A stretch of 64,000 nucleotides of DNA from positions 372,001 through 436,000 of the forward strand of contig CAXXXO010000001.1 of NCBI GenBank assembly GCA_963674625.2, read 5' to 3'. A program made the translations under genes and the position numbers. This stretch comes from JALHFZ01 sp963674625 (GTDB taxonomy: Bacteria > Synergistota > Synergistia > Synergistales > Aminobacteriaceae). Shown here one piece after another: positions 23,405 through 32,320 of the stretch; position 1 is the stretch's first letter; each line of letters starts with the position of its first letter. Below the pieces are notes generated by a model that did not search any database, had not been told where the DNA came from, and was given only the letters and a program-made list of their open reading frames with translations.

Positions 23405-25003
23405 ATGGCAGAATTCGATGTGATCATCAGAAATGCCCGGATCGTGGACGGGGCGAACACCCCGTGGTTCCGGGGAGATGTGGGAGTTCGGAACGGGACG
23501 ATAGAAGCGGTCGGCGTCATCCCGGCGGATGTCCCCTGCCGGCTGGAAATTGATGCGCGGAATGATGTGCTCGCCCCGGGATTCGTCGACATGCATACCC
23601 ACAACGATTTTCTCCTGCTGAAGGACCCCGCTTCGGTTCCAAAGCTGCTGCAGGGAGTCACGACCATCATGATCGGCCAGTGCGGCATCAGTCCGTCTCC
23701 CATAAAGGAGGAGAAGGTTCAGCTTCTCGACGCCTATTGCGGCTTCGTCAAAGCGGGGGCCGATCCGGCATGGAACTGGAAATCCTTCGGAGAATATCTC
23801 GCTGTCCTGGACGGTCTGGATCTCGGCGTGAACGTGGGCTCTTTCGTCGGGCACGGGACGATCAGGCTCAACGTCCTCGGCTTCGATGACCGTCTGCCGA
23901 CCGGCTCCGAGCTGGCCGAGATGAGATCCTTCGCCCATGAATCCATGGATGACGGGGCTTTCGGCATGACGAGCGGTCTCATTTATCCCCCCGGGGTTTA
24001 TTCGACGGCGGAGGAAGTCGAGGAGATCGCCAGGGGACTGCGGGACAAGAACGGCCTCTATCTCTCCCATATGCGGAATGAATCCGTGGACGTCGTAAAG
24101 TCCGTTTACGAGACCATCGCGGTGGCTGAATCCGCAGGAATACCCGGTCAGGTTCTTCACCACAAGGCCTGCGGGCGGAAAAACTTCGGGAAGGTCAAAG
24201 AGACGCTCGAGGTGCTCGAAAAGGCCAGGGAGAGGGGAGTGGATATGACCGTCGATCAGTACCCCTACGCGGCGAGCAGCACGACGCTCCGGAGCATTCT
24301 CCCCCCCTGGGTGCACGAGGGAGGGCTTTCGAAGGTGATGGAGCGTCTTTCGGATCCCGCCCTCAGGGAACGGATGAAGAAGGAGATTCTGACCACGGAC
24401 AACTGGGAGAATATGCTCCTCAGCAGCGGAGGGCCCGAAGGTGTCATGGTGCTATATACTCCCCGGACCCCCGAATATGAAGGGAAGAGACTTCCTGCCA
24501 TAGGGGAGATGATGGGCAAGGATCCTCTCGACGCAGCCTTTGATGTTATCCTCGCAAACGGGGGTTCGGATACATCCTGTTATTTCATGCTCGATGAAAG
24601 TGATGTTAAGTACGTCATGAAGAATCCCATCGTCATGGTCGCCTCGGATACGATTCCACCTGCTCCGGGGGCGAAATGCCATCCCAGGACAAACGGCACC
24701 TTTCCCAGAGTTCTCGGCAAATATGTGCGGGAGGAAAAAGTGCTCCGCCTTGAGGAAGCCGTATGGAAAATGAGCGGTTTCCCCGCCACCCGGCTGAATC
24801 TGCAGAAGAAGGGATTTCTTCGGGAGGGGATGGACGCCGATCTGGTTCTTTTCAATCCGGATACCGTTATCGACGGAGCGACCTTCGAAAATCCCTTCGG
24901 GGAGCCAAGAGGAATATCCCATGTTTTTGTCGGAGGGCGTCTTGCCGTGAAGGATGGGGTCTATACCGGCACAGCGGCAGGCAAAGTCCTGAGAAAGAGA
25001 TGA
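23405..25003 (+). CDS. N-acyl-D-amino-acid deacylase (D-aminoacylase family), copy 2, 532 aa
   Basis: Same family as copy 1 but with the classical residues: MHTHND (H64, H66), GQCGIS with the metal-bridging Cys at 93, LHHKACGRKNFGK, VDQYPYAASSTTL and VASDT. Opening IIRNARIVDGANTPWFRGDVGV mirrors copy 1. Start ATG 23405 follows GGAGGTG. It begins 17 bases after the M81 gene. It would release free D-amino acids from N-acyl forms in the cytoplasm. The alanine racemase gene follows after a stem-loop. Confidence 0.92.
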   Translation: MAEFDVIIRNARIVDGANTPWFRGDVGVRNGTIEAVGVIPADVPCRLEIDARNDVLAPGFVDMHTHNDFLLLKDPASVPKLLQGVTTIMIGQCGISPSPIKEEKVQLLDAYCGFVKAGADPAWNWKSFGEYLAVLDGLDLGVNVGSFVGHGTIRLNVLGFDDRLPTGSELAEMRSFAHESMDDGAFGMTSGLIYPPGVYSTAEEVEEIARGLRDKNGLYLSHMRNESVDVVKSVYETIAVAESAGIPGQVLHHKACGRKNFGKVKETLEVLEKARERGVDMTVDQYPYAASSTTLRSILPPWVHEGGLSKVMERLSDPALRERMKKEILTTDNWENMLLSSGGPEGVMVLYTPRTPEYEGKRLPAIGEMMGKDPLDAAFDVILANGGSDTSCYFMLDESDVKYVMKNPIVMVASDTIPPAPGAKCHPRTNGTFPRVLGKYVREEKVLRLEEAVWKMSGFPATRLNLQKKGFLREGMDADLVLFNPDTVIDGATFENPFGEPRGISHVFVGGRLAVKDGVYTGTAAGKVLRKR

Positions 25004-25029
25004 TCTTTCTCTGAAAAAAAGATCAGGCG

Positions 25030-25065
25030 AAGCGGGCTTTTCAGAGCGATCTGAAAGGTCCGCTT
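25030..25065 (+). terminator. Stem-loop after deacylase 2
   Basis: AAGCGGGCTTTTCAGA (25030-25045) pairs, with small mismatches, with TCTGAAAGGTCCGCTT (25050-25065); TCCCTTT follows. It probably ends the TRAP/deacylase transcript. A TACAAT at 25104-25109 may be the -10 for alr, but has no good -35. Confidence 0.65.
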
Positions 25066-25185
25066 TCCCTTTGAAGGCGGTTTTTCCCTTCCGCCCGCCG
25101 TGGTACAATTGCGGTCGGTTGAAGGCTTCGTCATCTCCAGGCATTCTTGAAATCATTTTTTCTGCTGAAAGAGGAGGATCTACCC

Positions 25186-26361
25186 ATGACTCTGCGACCC
25201 ACGTGGATGGAAGTTCGTCTCGACAATATCCGGGCAAATTACAGGGCGATCCGCGACCATATAATGGCCGCCCGAAAGGAAGGGACGCCCCTTCCCCGGA
25301 TCTTCGCCGTCATGAAGGCAAACGCATACAATCTCGGGGCTCTGCCGGTGGCCTGGGCACTTAGCCGGGAAGGGGCCGATTTTTTCATCGTCGCTACCGC
25401 AGACGAGGCCCTGGAACTTCGCGGAGGGGGCATCACCGCCCCCATCCTCGTCCTCGGGGCGTCCCCCTACGATGCTGCGGAGGAATATGTCCGCCGGGGA
25501 ATCCGTGCATCCATAACGGATATGGGGATGGCCCGGGCCATGTCGACCGCTTCGGAGCGGCTCGGGAAAAAAGCCTTCGTCCATCTGAAGGTAGATACGG
25601 GAATGGGAAGAATCGGCTTCTCTCCCGTCGAGGTTGTTGAAAATGCGGCCCGGGTGGCCTCTCTTCCCGGAATCGTCTGCGAAGGGATCTTCACCCACTT
25701 CGCCACGGCGGACGAAGCGGATCTGGCCTATACCGAAGAGCAGCATGAAGTTTTTCTTCGTGTCCTGGAGGCGCTCGAGGACAGGGGAATCCATATCCCC
25801 ATCCGGCACTGCTGCAACTCCGGAGGGACCCTCTCCTTTCCCGAATGGGCCATGGACGGAGTCCGTCCCGGGCAGCTCGTGGTCGGGATGTACCCCTCCC
25901 CCGAGGTGCCGAGAACCATCCCTCTCCTCCCCGGCTTCTCCTTCAGGACGCGGATTGCCGCCCTCCGCACTCTGCCCGCAGGGCAGGGGGTAAGCTACGG
26001 CCTCACCTACACCACCGCTTCCGAGGAGCGCATGGCGGTCCTGCCGGTAGGGTATGCCGACGGATTCGCCCGGGGGCTGTCCAACAAGGCCGACGTTCTC
26101 ATCCGGGGAGTGCGCTGCCCCGTGGCGGGCCGGATCTGCATGGACCAGTGCATGGTCAATGTCTCCGCCCTTCCGGATGCGGCAGTGGGGGATGAAGTCG
26201 TGCTCATCGGAAGGCAGGGAGAGGAAGAGATCACCATCTATGAATACGCCGAAAAAACGGATACCATCGTGGCGGCCATTGCCGCGATGATCAGCCCGCG
26301 GGTTCCGCGGGTCTACAGAGACGACGCCCTCGAAGAGGGAAACCTGCAGCAATCGCAGTAA
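25186..26361 (+). CDS. alr: Alanine racemase, 391 aa
   Basis: A PLP enzyme that interconverts L- and D-alanine for peptidoglycan, or uses D-Ala as a nutrient. The PLP Lys is in FAVMKANAYN (K44). The opposite catalytic Tyr is in GVSYGLTYTT. Also present are HLKVDTGMGRIGF and the C-terminal GRICMDQCMV typical of Alr. ATG 25186, after GAGGAGGA, is preferred to the upstream ATG 25147. The usual G after the AY of the PLP motif is N here (AYNLG). Lying next to two D-aminoacylases, it could feed liberated D-alanine into catabolism, although a cell-wall role would be enough to explain it. Confidence 0.95.
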   Translation: MTLRPTWMEVRLDNIRANYRAIRDHIMAARKEGTPLPRIFAVMKANAYNLGALPVAWALSREGADFFIVATADEALELRGGGITAPILVLGASPYDAAEEYVRRGIRASITDMGMARAMSTASERLGKKAFVHLKVDTGMGRIGFSPVEVVENAARVASLPGIVCEGIFTHFATADEADLAYTEEQHEVFLRVLEALEDRGIHIPIRHCCNSGGTLSFPEWAMDGVRPGQLVVGMYPSPEVPRTIPLLPGFSFRTRIAALRTLPAGQGVSYGLTYTTASEERMAVLPVGYADGFARGLSNKADVLIRGVRCPVAGRICMDQCMVNVSALPDAAVGDEVVLIGRQGEEEITIYEYAEKTDTIVAAIAAMISPRVPRVYRDDALEEGNLQQSQ

Positions 26362-26398
26362 ATCGACTCGAACTATCTGTAAGGAAAGGAGAATACCC

Positions 26399-28339
26399 AT
26401 GGAAAAAGAACATTTGTCTTTTCAGACGGAGGCGAAGCAGCTGCTCGACCTCATGATTCATTCCGTCTACTCGAACAGGGATATTTTTCTGAGAGAACTC
26501 ATCTCCAACGCCTCGGATGCACTGGACAAGCGAAGGCTTGAGATTGCCGCGAATCCGGACCTCGAAGAGCAGGACCCCTCGGAAGCTCTTGGCGCTCCTG
26601 AAATCCGCATCGCCCCCGATGAGAAAGGGAGAACCCTCTCCGTCTCGGACAACGGCGTCGGCATGAACCGGGAGGAACTCAGGGACTACATCGGCACTAT
26701 CGCGAAATCGGGCACCAGAGAATACCTTGACGCCCTCAGGGCCCAGGGCGGAGGAGTGCGCGCCGAAGCCCTCATAGGCCAGTTCGGCGTGGGCTTCTAT
26801 TCCGCCTTCATGGTGGCGCACAGGGTGGATGTGGTGACCCGCCGCCTGGGGGAGAAAGAGGGATGGAAATTCTCCTCTTCCGGGGACGGCACCTACACGA
26901 TCGAACCGGCGGAGCGCAGGGAGCCCGGTACCACGGTGCTCCTTCATCTGAAAAGAGGGGATTCCTCGAAGGGCGACCGGGAATATACGGATGAATGGAC
27001 GATCCGGGAGATCATCCGGAAATATTCCGACTTCGTCACATACCCCATCGTCATGGCTGTGAAGAAGACGAAGGACGGAAAAGAGGAGATTGCCGACGAG
27101 ACCCTGAACTCGGGCAAACCCATCTGGCGCCGAAGCGAAAAGGACGTGCCGGAAGAAGAGTACAACGAATTCTATAAGCATATCAGCCATGACTGGGAAA
27201 ATCCCCTGCTGCGGATGGTCTTCTCCGTGGAGGGGGGGACGGAGTTTCGGGGCGTGCTCTTCATCCCCTCCCGGGCCCCCTTCGACCTCCATTTCGGCAT
27301 GAACCAGGCTGGGGTGAACCTCTATATCCGCAACGTATTTATAATGAATGACTGTAAGGAACTCCTCCCCTCCTGGCTGCGCTTCCTCCGCGGGGTGGTC
27401 GATTCCGAGGATCTGCCCCTGAACATCTCCCGGGAGATGCTGCAGGAGGACCCCCTCCTCCGGATCATCCGCAAGGGGATCGTACGGCGGGTGCTCAACG
27501 CGCTCAAAAAACTGATGGCGGAAGACCGGGAAAAATACCTTCTTTTCTGGAAGGAATTCGGGTCCGTGCTCAAGGAAGGGCTCGTCTCCTTCGACGGAAG
27601 CGAGGCGGAGAACCGGGACGCCCTTCTCGATCTCTGTCTTTTCTCTTCCTCTGCCCACCCCGGGAAGGTCATATCCCTGAAGGAATACGGGGAGGAGCTG
27701 AAAGAAGGGCAGGAACAGGTCTATTACCTCACCGGCAGAAAGGAGGCCGCTCTGCGCTCCTCTCCTCTTCTCGAGCGATGCGCTGAAAGCGGCTGCAACG
27801 TCCTTCTTCTCACGGACCCGGTGGACGAGGTCATCGCCCCGACCCTGACGATCTACGGAGGCATGGAGTTCCGCTCTCTCGAACGGGTGGATGCTCTTCC
27901 CGCCGGAACAGAAAAACAGGAGAAAGACCAGCCCCCCGAGGGCGCTGCCGCTTTTCTTCGGGAAGTGCTGAAGGACGTCGTCAAGGAAGTCCGCTTTTCC
28001 GACCGTCTCACCACTTCTCCTTCCTGCCTGGTGAACGACAGGGAGGGAGGTTCCATGGCCATGGAACAGCTTCTCCGGTCCATGGGGAAGGAGGTCCCGG
28101 CCGAAAAAAGGATACTCGAGATCAATCCGGCCTCGCCGCTCATCAGGGCGCTGGAAAAGCGCCTCTCCGCTGCCAGGGGCGACGAGAGGAAAAATCTCGA
28201 GGAATACGCGTGGCTTCTCTACGATCAGTGCCTTCTTGCGGGAGGAGGACAGATCGAGGACCCCGGTGAATTTGCCCGCCGCCTCTCCGATTTGATGACT
28301 ACCGGCCTCGAGGGACGGAGCGTCCCAGGGGACGAATGA
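26399..28339 (+). CDS. htpG: HtpG, Hsp90-family chaperone, 646 aa
   Basis: ATP-dependent cytosolic chaperone. The N-terminal GHKL ATPase domain shows LRELISNASDALDK, DNGVGM and IGQFGVGFYSAFM; the middle domain has NISREMLQ and the dimerisation domain is at the end. Normal length for the family. ATG 26399 is preceded by AAGGAAAGGAG. The gene follows alr by 37 bases and overlaps the EamA gene by 4, so it is part of a housekeeping run. No heat-shock promoter element was recognised. Confidence 0.97.
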   Translation: MEKEHLSFQTEAKQLLDLMIHSVYSNRDIFLRELISNASDALDKRRLEIAANPDLEEQDPSEALGAPEIRIAPDEKGRTLSVSDNGVGMNREELRDYIGTIAKSGTREYLDALRAQGGGVRAEALIGQFGVGFYSAFMVAHRVDVVTRRLGEKEGWKFSSSGDGTYTIEPAERREPGTTVLLHLKRGDSSKGDREYTDEWTIREIIRKYSDFVTYPIVMAVKKTKDGKEEIADETLNSGKPIWRRSEKDVPEEEYNEFYKHISHDWENPLLRMVFSVEGGTEFRGVLFIPSRAPFDLHFGMNQAGVNLYIRNVFIMNDCKELLPSWLRFLRGVVDSEDLPLNISREMLQEDPLLRIIRKGIVRRVLNALKKLMAEDREKYLLFWKEFGSVLKEGLVSFDGSEAENRDALLDLCLFSSSAHPGKVISLKEYGEELKEGQEQVYYLTGRKEAALRSSPLLERCAESGCNVLLLTDPVDEVIAPTLTIYGGMEFRSLERVDALPAGTEKQEKDQPPEGAAAFLREVLKDVVKEVRFSDRLTTSPSCLVNDREGGSMAMEQLLRSMGKEVPAEKRILEINPASPLIRALEKRLSAARGDERKNLEEYAWLLYDQCLLAGGGQIEDPGEFARRLSDLMTTGLEGRSVPGDE

Positions 28340-29220
28340 GCCCTTCCGCTTCGGCGCGGCTGAAGGCCCTCCTCGCAGTCATTCTGTGGGGAGGGTCCCT
28401 TCCCTCCATGAAGGTGGCCGTATCCCAGGCATCCGTTCCCACGCTGCTCTGGCTGCGCTTCGGAACCGCCGTCCTTGTCCTTTTTGCCTTTCTCGCCCTC
28501 CGGAAAAAGCTCAGGGTGCTCTCCCTCCGGGATACCCTCATCTTTGCGGCCCTGGGTTTTATCGGGGTGTTTTTTCACAACTCGGTTCAGGGGGCTGCCC
28601 TGCGCAGCCTCTCGGCGGGGATGTCCGGCCTGATCGTCGCCGCGAACCCCATCGCCATCGCCCTTCTCGGCGCGCTGATCCTCGGTGAGGGGCTGAACGG
28701 AAGGAAGATCGCCGGAATACTTCTGGCCGCCTTCGGAGTGCTCGTCATCATGTCGAAGGGAAGCCTCTCCTTCTTTTCAGGGAGGGGTTTTGCTCCGGGA
28801 GAAATCTTCATGGTTCTCAGCGTTTTCTCCTGGGGCCTTTTTTCAGTCCTTTCGAGAAAGGCCCTTCAGAACAGCGACCCTGCCCTGGCCATGGGGTATG
28901 CTCTCCTCTTCGGATGGCTTTACTCCACGATTCCTTTTTTCTGGACCGGAGGATACCGGGAAATTCCGGCCATTGCCCCCTCCGGATGGGCGAATATTCT
29001 CTATCTCGGGGTCTTCTGCTCCGCTGCAGCCTATCTTTTCTGGTACGATGCCCTTCGGGAACTTCCTGTCTCCGTGGTAGGAGTCTTTATGTATGTGAAC
29101 CCGGTTGTGGCGGTATTCCTTTCCGTTCTCTTTCTCGGAGAGCCCCTGACCCTTTCGATGATCGCGGGAGGTTCTCTTGTCTTTCTCGGAGTCTGGTTCG
29201 TCAACCGAAGCCGGAGGTAG
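28336..29220 (+). CDS. EamA / DMT-family permease, 294 aa
   Basis: Drug/metabolite transporter with ten hydrophobic helices in two homologous halves. EamA repeats are visible as WGGSLPSMKVAVSQASVPTLLWLRF in the first half and WGLFSVLSRKALQNSDPALAMGYALLF in the second. It is probably an exporter of amino acids or metabolites. The ATG overlaps the htpG stop (ATGA), so translation is coupled. Substrate cannot be told from sequence. Confidence 0.88.
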   Translation: MSPSASARLKALLAVILWGGSLPSMKVAVSQASVPTLLWLRFGTAVLVLFAFLALRKKLRVLSLRDTLIFAALGFIGVFFHNSVQGAALRSLSAGMSGLIVAANPIAIALLGALILGEGLNGRKIAGILLAAFGVLVIMSKGSLSFFSGRGFAPGEIFMVLSVFSWGLFSVLSRKALQNSDPALAMGYALLFGWLYSTIPFFWTGGYREIPAIAPSGWANILYLGVFCSAAAYLFWYDALRELPVSVVGVFMYVNPVVAVFLSVLFLGEPLTLSMIAGGSLVFLGVWFVNRSRR

Positions 29221-29256
29221 AACACTATCAACATTTTATTCAGGAGGTTTTAACGG

Positions 29257-30720
29257 ATGAAAATTTTGTCTCAGCCCTTTTCTCTTGAGGAGGCCCTTTC
29301 CAGCGGGTCCATGGCTGTCTATCTTCTTTCCGACGAGCCCGTTCCTTCCCGCCTTCCCGGGCAGAATTCGGCCGGTATGGCGGAACTTCTCATGAAGGAT
29401 CCGTCCTTCAAAGGCAAAAAGGGGAAAATTGCCCGCATACCCCTGGAGGGGGAGGGCTTTTCCTTCCTCTACCTTGTCGGCCTGGGAGAGAAAAAGGGGT
29501 ATTCCGAGGACAATGTCCGCTCCCGGACTGCCGAGCTGCTGCGAAGATGCCGCGCCGACGGCGTGGAGCGGATCACCCTTCTTCTTCCCGAAACGCCGGG
29601 AGAGGGGATGAGCGCTGCCCTCGCGGAGGGAGCGGAGCTGGGAGCCTATTCCTTTGACCGGTACAAGACCGTTAGGGAGGAGGACCGCCTCCCCGAGACG
29701 AAGGAAGCCGTCCTGCTCGACGGCGACGAAGCCGGCCTGGAGAAGGGGAAAATGCTGGCCTGCGCCCAGAACTGGGCCCGGGATCTGGCAAACGAGCCGG
29801 GCAACGTGCATAACCCCCTCACCCTTGCCGAGATGGCCCTTGAATGGGGAAGAGATTTCGGCTTCTCCGTGGAAGTCTGGGACGAAAAACGGATCGCCTC
29901 CGAGGGGATGGGGGGCCTCTACGCCGTAGGAATGGGGTCTGCCACCCCTCCCCGACTGGTCCACATGATCTGGAAGCCCGAGGGAATCTCCCTGCGGAAG
30001 ATCGTCCTGGTGGGGAAGGGGATCACCTTCGACAGCGGCGGCCTCAACCTGAAGCCGGGGGATTTCATCCGCTCCATGAAGGGGGACAAATCCGGGGCAT
30101 GCAATATCTTCGCCATTCTGCGGGGAGTCTCGAAGATGCAGATCCCCTGCGAGGTCCACGGCATCGTCGCCCTCGCCGAGAATATGCCCGGGGGGCGGGC
30201 CTTCCGCCCCGATGACATCCTCCGCATGCGGAACGGCAAGACCGTGGAGGTGGACAACACGGACGCAGAGGGTCGGCTTGTCCTTGCCGACGCGCTCAGC
30301 TACGCCTCCGAACTTGAACCGGATTGTATCATCGACATGGCGACCCTGACGGGAGCCTGCGTCGTCGCCCTGGGCACCAATATGGGGGGGCTTTTCGCCT
30401 CCTCCGACGAACTTGCGTCGGATATTCTTTCCGCAGCGGCCCGGAGCGGAGAACGGTTCTGGAGAATGCCCCTCGACGACGAGCGCATCGCCGAGACGCT
30501 GAAATCCCCGGTGGCCGATCTCGTCAACGCGGGGGGACGGTACGGCGGTGCGATCTTCGCGGCCCAGTTCCTCCGGGAGTTCGTGAAAGAGGGCATTCCC
30601 TGGGTTCACCTGGACATCGCAGGGGTGGACTTTTTCAAGGAGGAATACTCCGTCTGCTGCAAAGGAGCCAGCGGGTACGCCGTCAGGACCTGCCTTGAAT
30701 ATCTTCTCAGCTGCAGATAG
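29257..30720 (+). CDS. pepA: Leucyl aminopeptidase, M17 family, 487 aa
   Basis: A cytosolic two-metal aminopeptidase that removes N-terminal residues from peptides. Signature NTDAEGRLVLADAL, including the metal ligands Asp and Glu and the catalytic Arg, is intact. So is GKGITFDSGGLNLKPGDF, with Lys and Asp ligands, and SMKGDKSGAC. The N-terminal Macro-like domain is of normal size. ATG 29257 follows CAGGAGG. In a peptide-fermenting cell it would finish degradation of imported peptides. It ends at a strong stem-loop shared with convergent mnmE. Confidence 0.96.
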   Translation: MKILSQPFSLEEALSSGSMAVYLLSDEPVPSRLPGQNSAGMAELLMKDPSFKGKKGKIARIPLEGEGFSFLYLVGLGEKKGYSEDNVRSRTAELLRRCRADGVERITLLLPETPGEGMSAALAEGAELGAYSFDRYKTVREEDRLPETKEAVLLDGDEAGLEKGKMLACAQNWARDLANEPGNVHNPLTLAEMALEWGRDFGFSVEVWDEKRIASEGMGGLYAVGMGSATPPRLVHMIWKPEGISLRKIVLVGKGITFDSGGLNLKPGDFIRSMKGDKSGACNIFAILRGVSKMQIPCEVHGIVALAENMPGGRAFRPDDILRMRNGKTVEVDNTDAEGRLVLADALSYASELEPDCIIDMATLTGACVVALGTNMGGLFASSDELASDILSAAARSGERFWRMPLDDERIAETLKSPVADLVNAGGRYGGAIFAAQFLREFVKEGIPWVHLDIAGVDFFKEEYSVCCKGASGYAVRTCLEYLLSCR

Positions 30721-30730
30721 ACAGATAGAA

Positions 30731-30764
30731 GCAGGAGGGCGGCCCTTCAGGGCCGCCCTCCTGC
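30731..30764. terminator. Stem-loop between convergent pepA and mnmE
   Basis: A perfect 15-bp stem (30731-30745 with 30750-30764) and loop TTCA. There is no T-run on either side. Confidence 0.8.
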
Positions 30765-30779
30765 GCTGAGACAGCAGGC

Positions 30780-32189
30780 TTATTTGCCCAGGCAGAACTG
30801 GCTGAAGATGTAGTCCAGAAGGGTATCGTCGCTCCCGATCCCCAGAAGGCGCTCCATGGCCCTTCGGGCTTCGCCGAGGCTCGAGGCGGCCACATCCTGC
30901 CCCATCCCGGCAGCCAGGGTCTCAGAGGCGTCTTTAAGGAAGCCTGCCGCAGACCGTATCTCCCCCACCTGGCGGGCCGAGGCGTTCAGCCCCGCCTCGA
31001 GGGTGCCTCCGCCGGCGACGGAGGCGAGAAGGGCGTCCTTCAGCATTTCGATTCCCCGGTTTTCCTTCGCCGAGATGGAGAGGATCGTGCTTTCGGGCAG
31101 AAGGTCCGCCACGAACTCGGCGGTTGTTCTGTCCTCTCCGGCAGGTCCCGGAGGAAGATCCGACTTGTTCACGGCAACGACGTGCACATTTTCCGAAAGG
31201 AGTTTCGCAGTCTCCAGGTCGAGAGGGTGGGGAGGGACGCTTCCGTCCACGACCCAGATACGGACGTCCGCATCCCGGAAGACCCCCTCGGCGAGGGATA
31301 TGCCGATGGCTTCCGCCTCGTCGGCGGGAATGCCCATTCCGGCCGTGTCTATGAGGCGGAGGGGGACCCCCCGGCAGGTGATGACTTCTTCGATGAGATC
31401 CCTCGTTGTCCCCGGGATGGCCGTGACGATTGCCCGCGACTCCTTCAGCAGGGCGTTGAGAAGGGAGGATTTTCCCACGTTCGGCCGTCCGACGATGGCG
31501 ACCCTTATCCCCTCCCGAAGAAGAAGCCCGGTGGAGCAGCGGTCGAGAAGGTCCCTCAGAGTCTGCTCCACGGCCTGGAGAGAGAGGACCAGTTCGTTCT
31601 CCTCTCCGAAGGGGAGCTCTTCCTCGGGAAAATCGAGGCCCGCCTCCAGAGTCCCCGAGAGGGCGAGAATTTCATTGTAGATGTCCCGGGCAAAATCGGC
31701 CAGTTCACCCCGAAGGGTCCGGACGGCCGCCCGGAGGGCTTCGTCGCTTCGGGACCGGATGATGCCGAGGACAGCCTCCGCCTGGGTGAGATCGATCCGT
31801 CCCGAGAGAAAAGCCCGGCGGGTAAACTCCCCCGGCTCTGCCAGGCGGGCGCCGCCGCAGAGAAGCAGGTCGAGGCATTTTCGGGCGACGAGGGTTCCTC
31901 CGTGGGTGTGGATCTCCACAAGCTCCTCCCCGGTGTAGCTTTTCGGAGGGGCGAACCATACGGCGAGGACCTGGTCCACGGCGCTGCCTTTTTCATCCAG
32001 AAGGGTGCCGTTGCGAAGAAAACGGGCAGGGGTCTCCGTAAGGGGAGCGGCCATGGAAAGAAAATTTCCGGCGAGCTCCCGGGAGCCCTCCCCGGACATG
32101 CGGACGATGGCGATTCCGGCCTCGCCCCAGGCGGTGCCTATGGCGGCGATGATATCCCCGCGGGGGGGCAGGGTTTCGTTTCTCTCCAT
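30780..32189 (-). CDS. mnmE: tRNA-modification GTPase MnmE, 469 aa
   Basis: Works with MnmG to modify the wobble uridine of certain tRNAs. The N-terminal tetrahydrofolate-binding domain starts DIIAAIGTAWGEAGIAIVRMSG. The helical domain is followed by the G domain, with G1 GRPNVGKSSLLN, G3 DTAG and G4 NKSD. It ends FCLGK, the family's C-x-G-K tail with the catalytic Cys. Start ATG 32189, after GAGGAAAG, is preferred to ATG 32222. mnmG is not in this window. Confidence 0.96.
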   Translation of the reverse strand: MERNETLPPRGDIIAAIGTAWGEAGIAIVRMSGEGSRELAGNFLSMAAPLTETPARFLRNGTLLDEKGSAVDQVLAVWFAPPKSYTGEELVEIHTHGGTLVARKCLDLLLCGGARLAEPGEFTRRAFLSGRIDLTQAEAVLGIIRSRSDEALRAAVRTLRGELADFARDIYNEILALSGTLEAGLDFPEEELPFGEENELVLSLQAVEQTLRDLLDRCSTGLLLREGIRVAIVGRPNVGKSSLLNALLKESRAIVTAIPGTTRDLIEEVITCRGVPLRLIDTAGMGIPADEAEAIGISLAEGVFRDADVRIWVVDGSVPPHPLDLETAKLLSENVHVVAVNKSDLPPGPAGEDRTTAEFVADLLPESTILSISAKENRGIEMLKDALLASVAGGGTLEAGLNASARQVGEIRSAAGFLKDASETLAAGMGQDVAASSLGEARRAMERLLGIGSDDTLLDYIFSQFCLGK

Positions 32190-32267
32190 GGTCTTTCCTC
32201 CTCGGCGGGGTGAGTTATTCATATCCCGCCTGTATCTTACAGCAAAAGCCTTTTTTTCGAAAAAGAA

Positions 32268-32298
32268 AGCCCCCTCTTCGAAAAAAGAAGAGAGGGCT
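32268..32298 (-). terminator. Terminator of the 32.3-33.5 kb aminotransferase
   Basis: A 12-bp stem with one mismatch (32268-32279 with 32287-32298), followed on the minus strand by TTTCTTTTTC. Confidence 0.75.
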
Positions 32299-32320
32299 GA
32301 ATGTCTTGTCTGCCGCGCCG

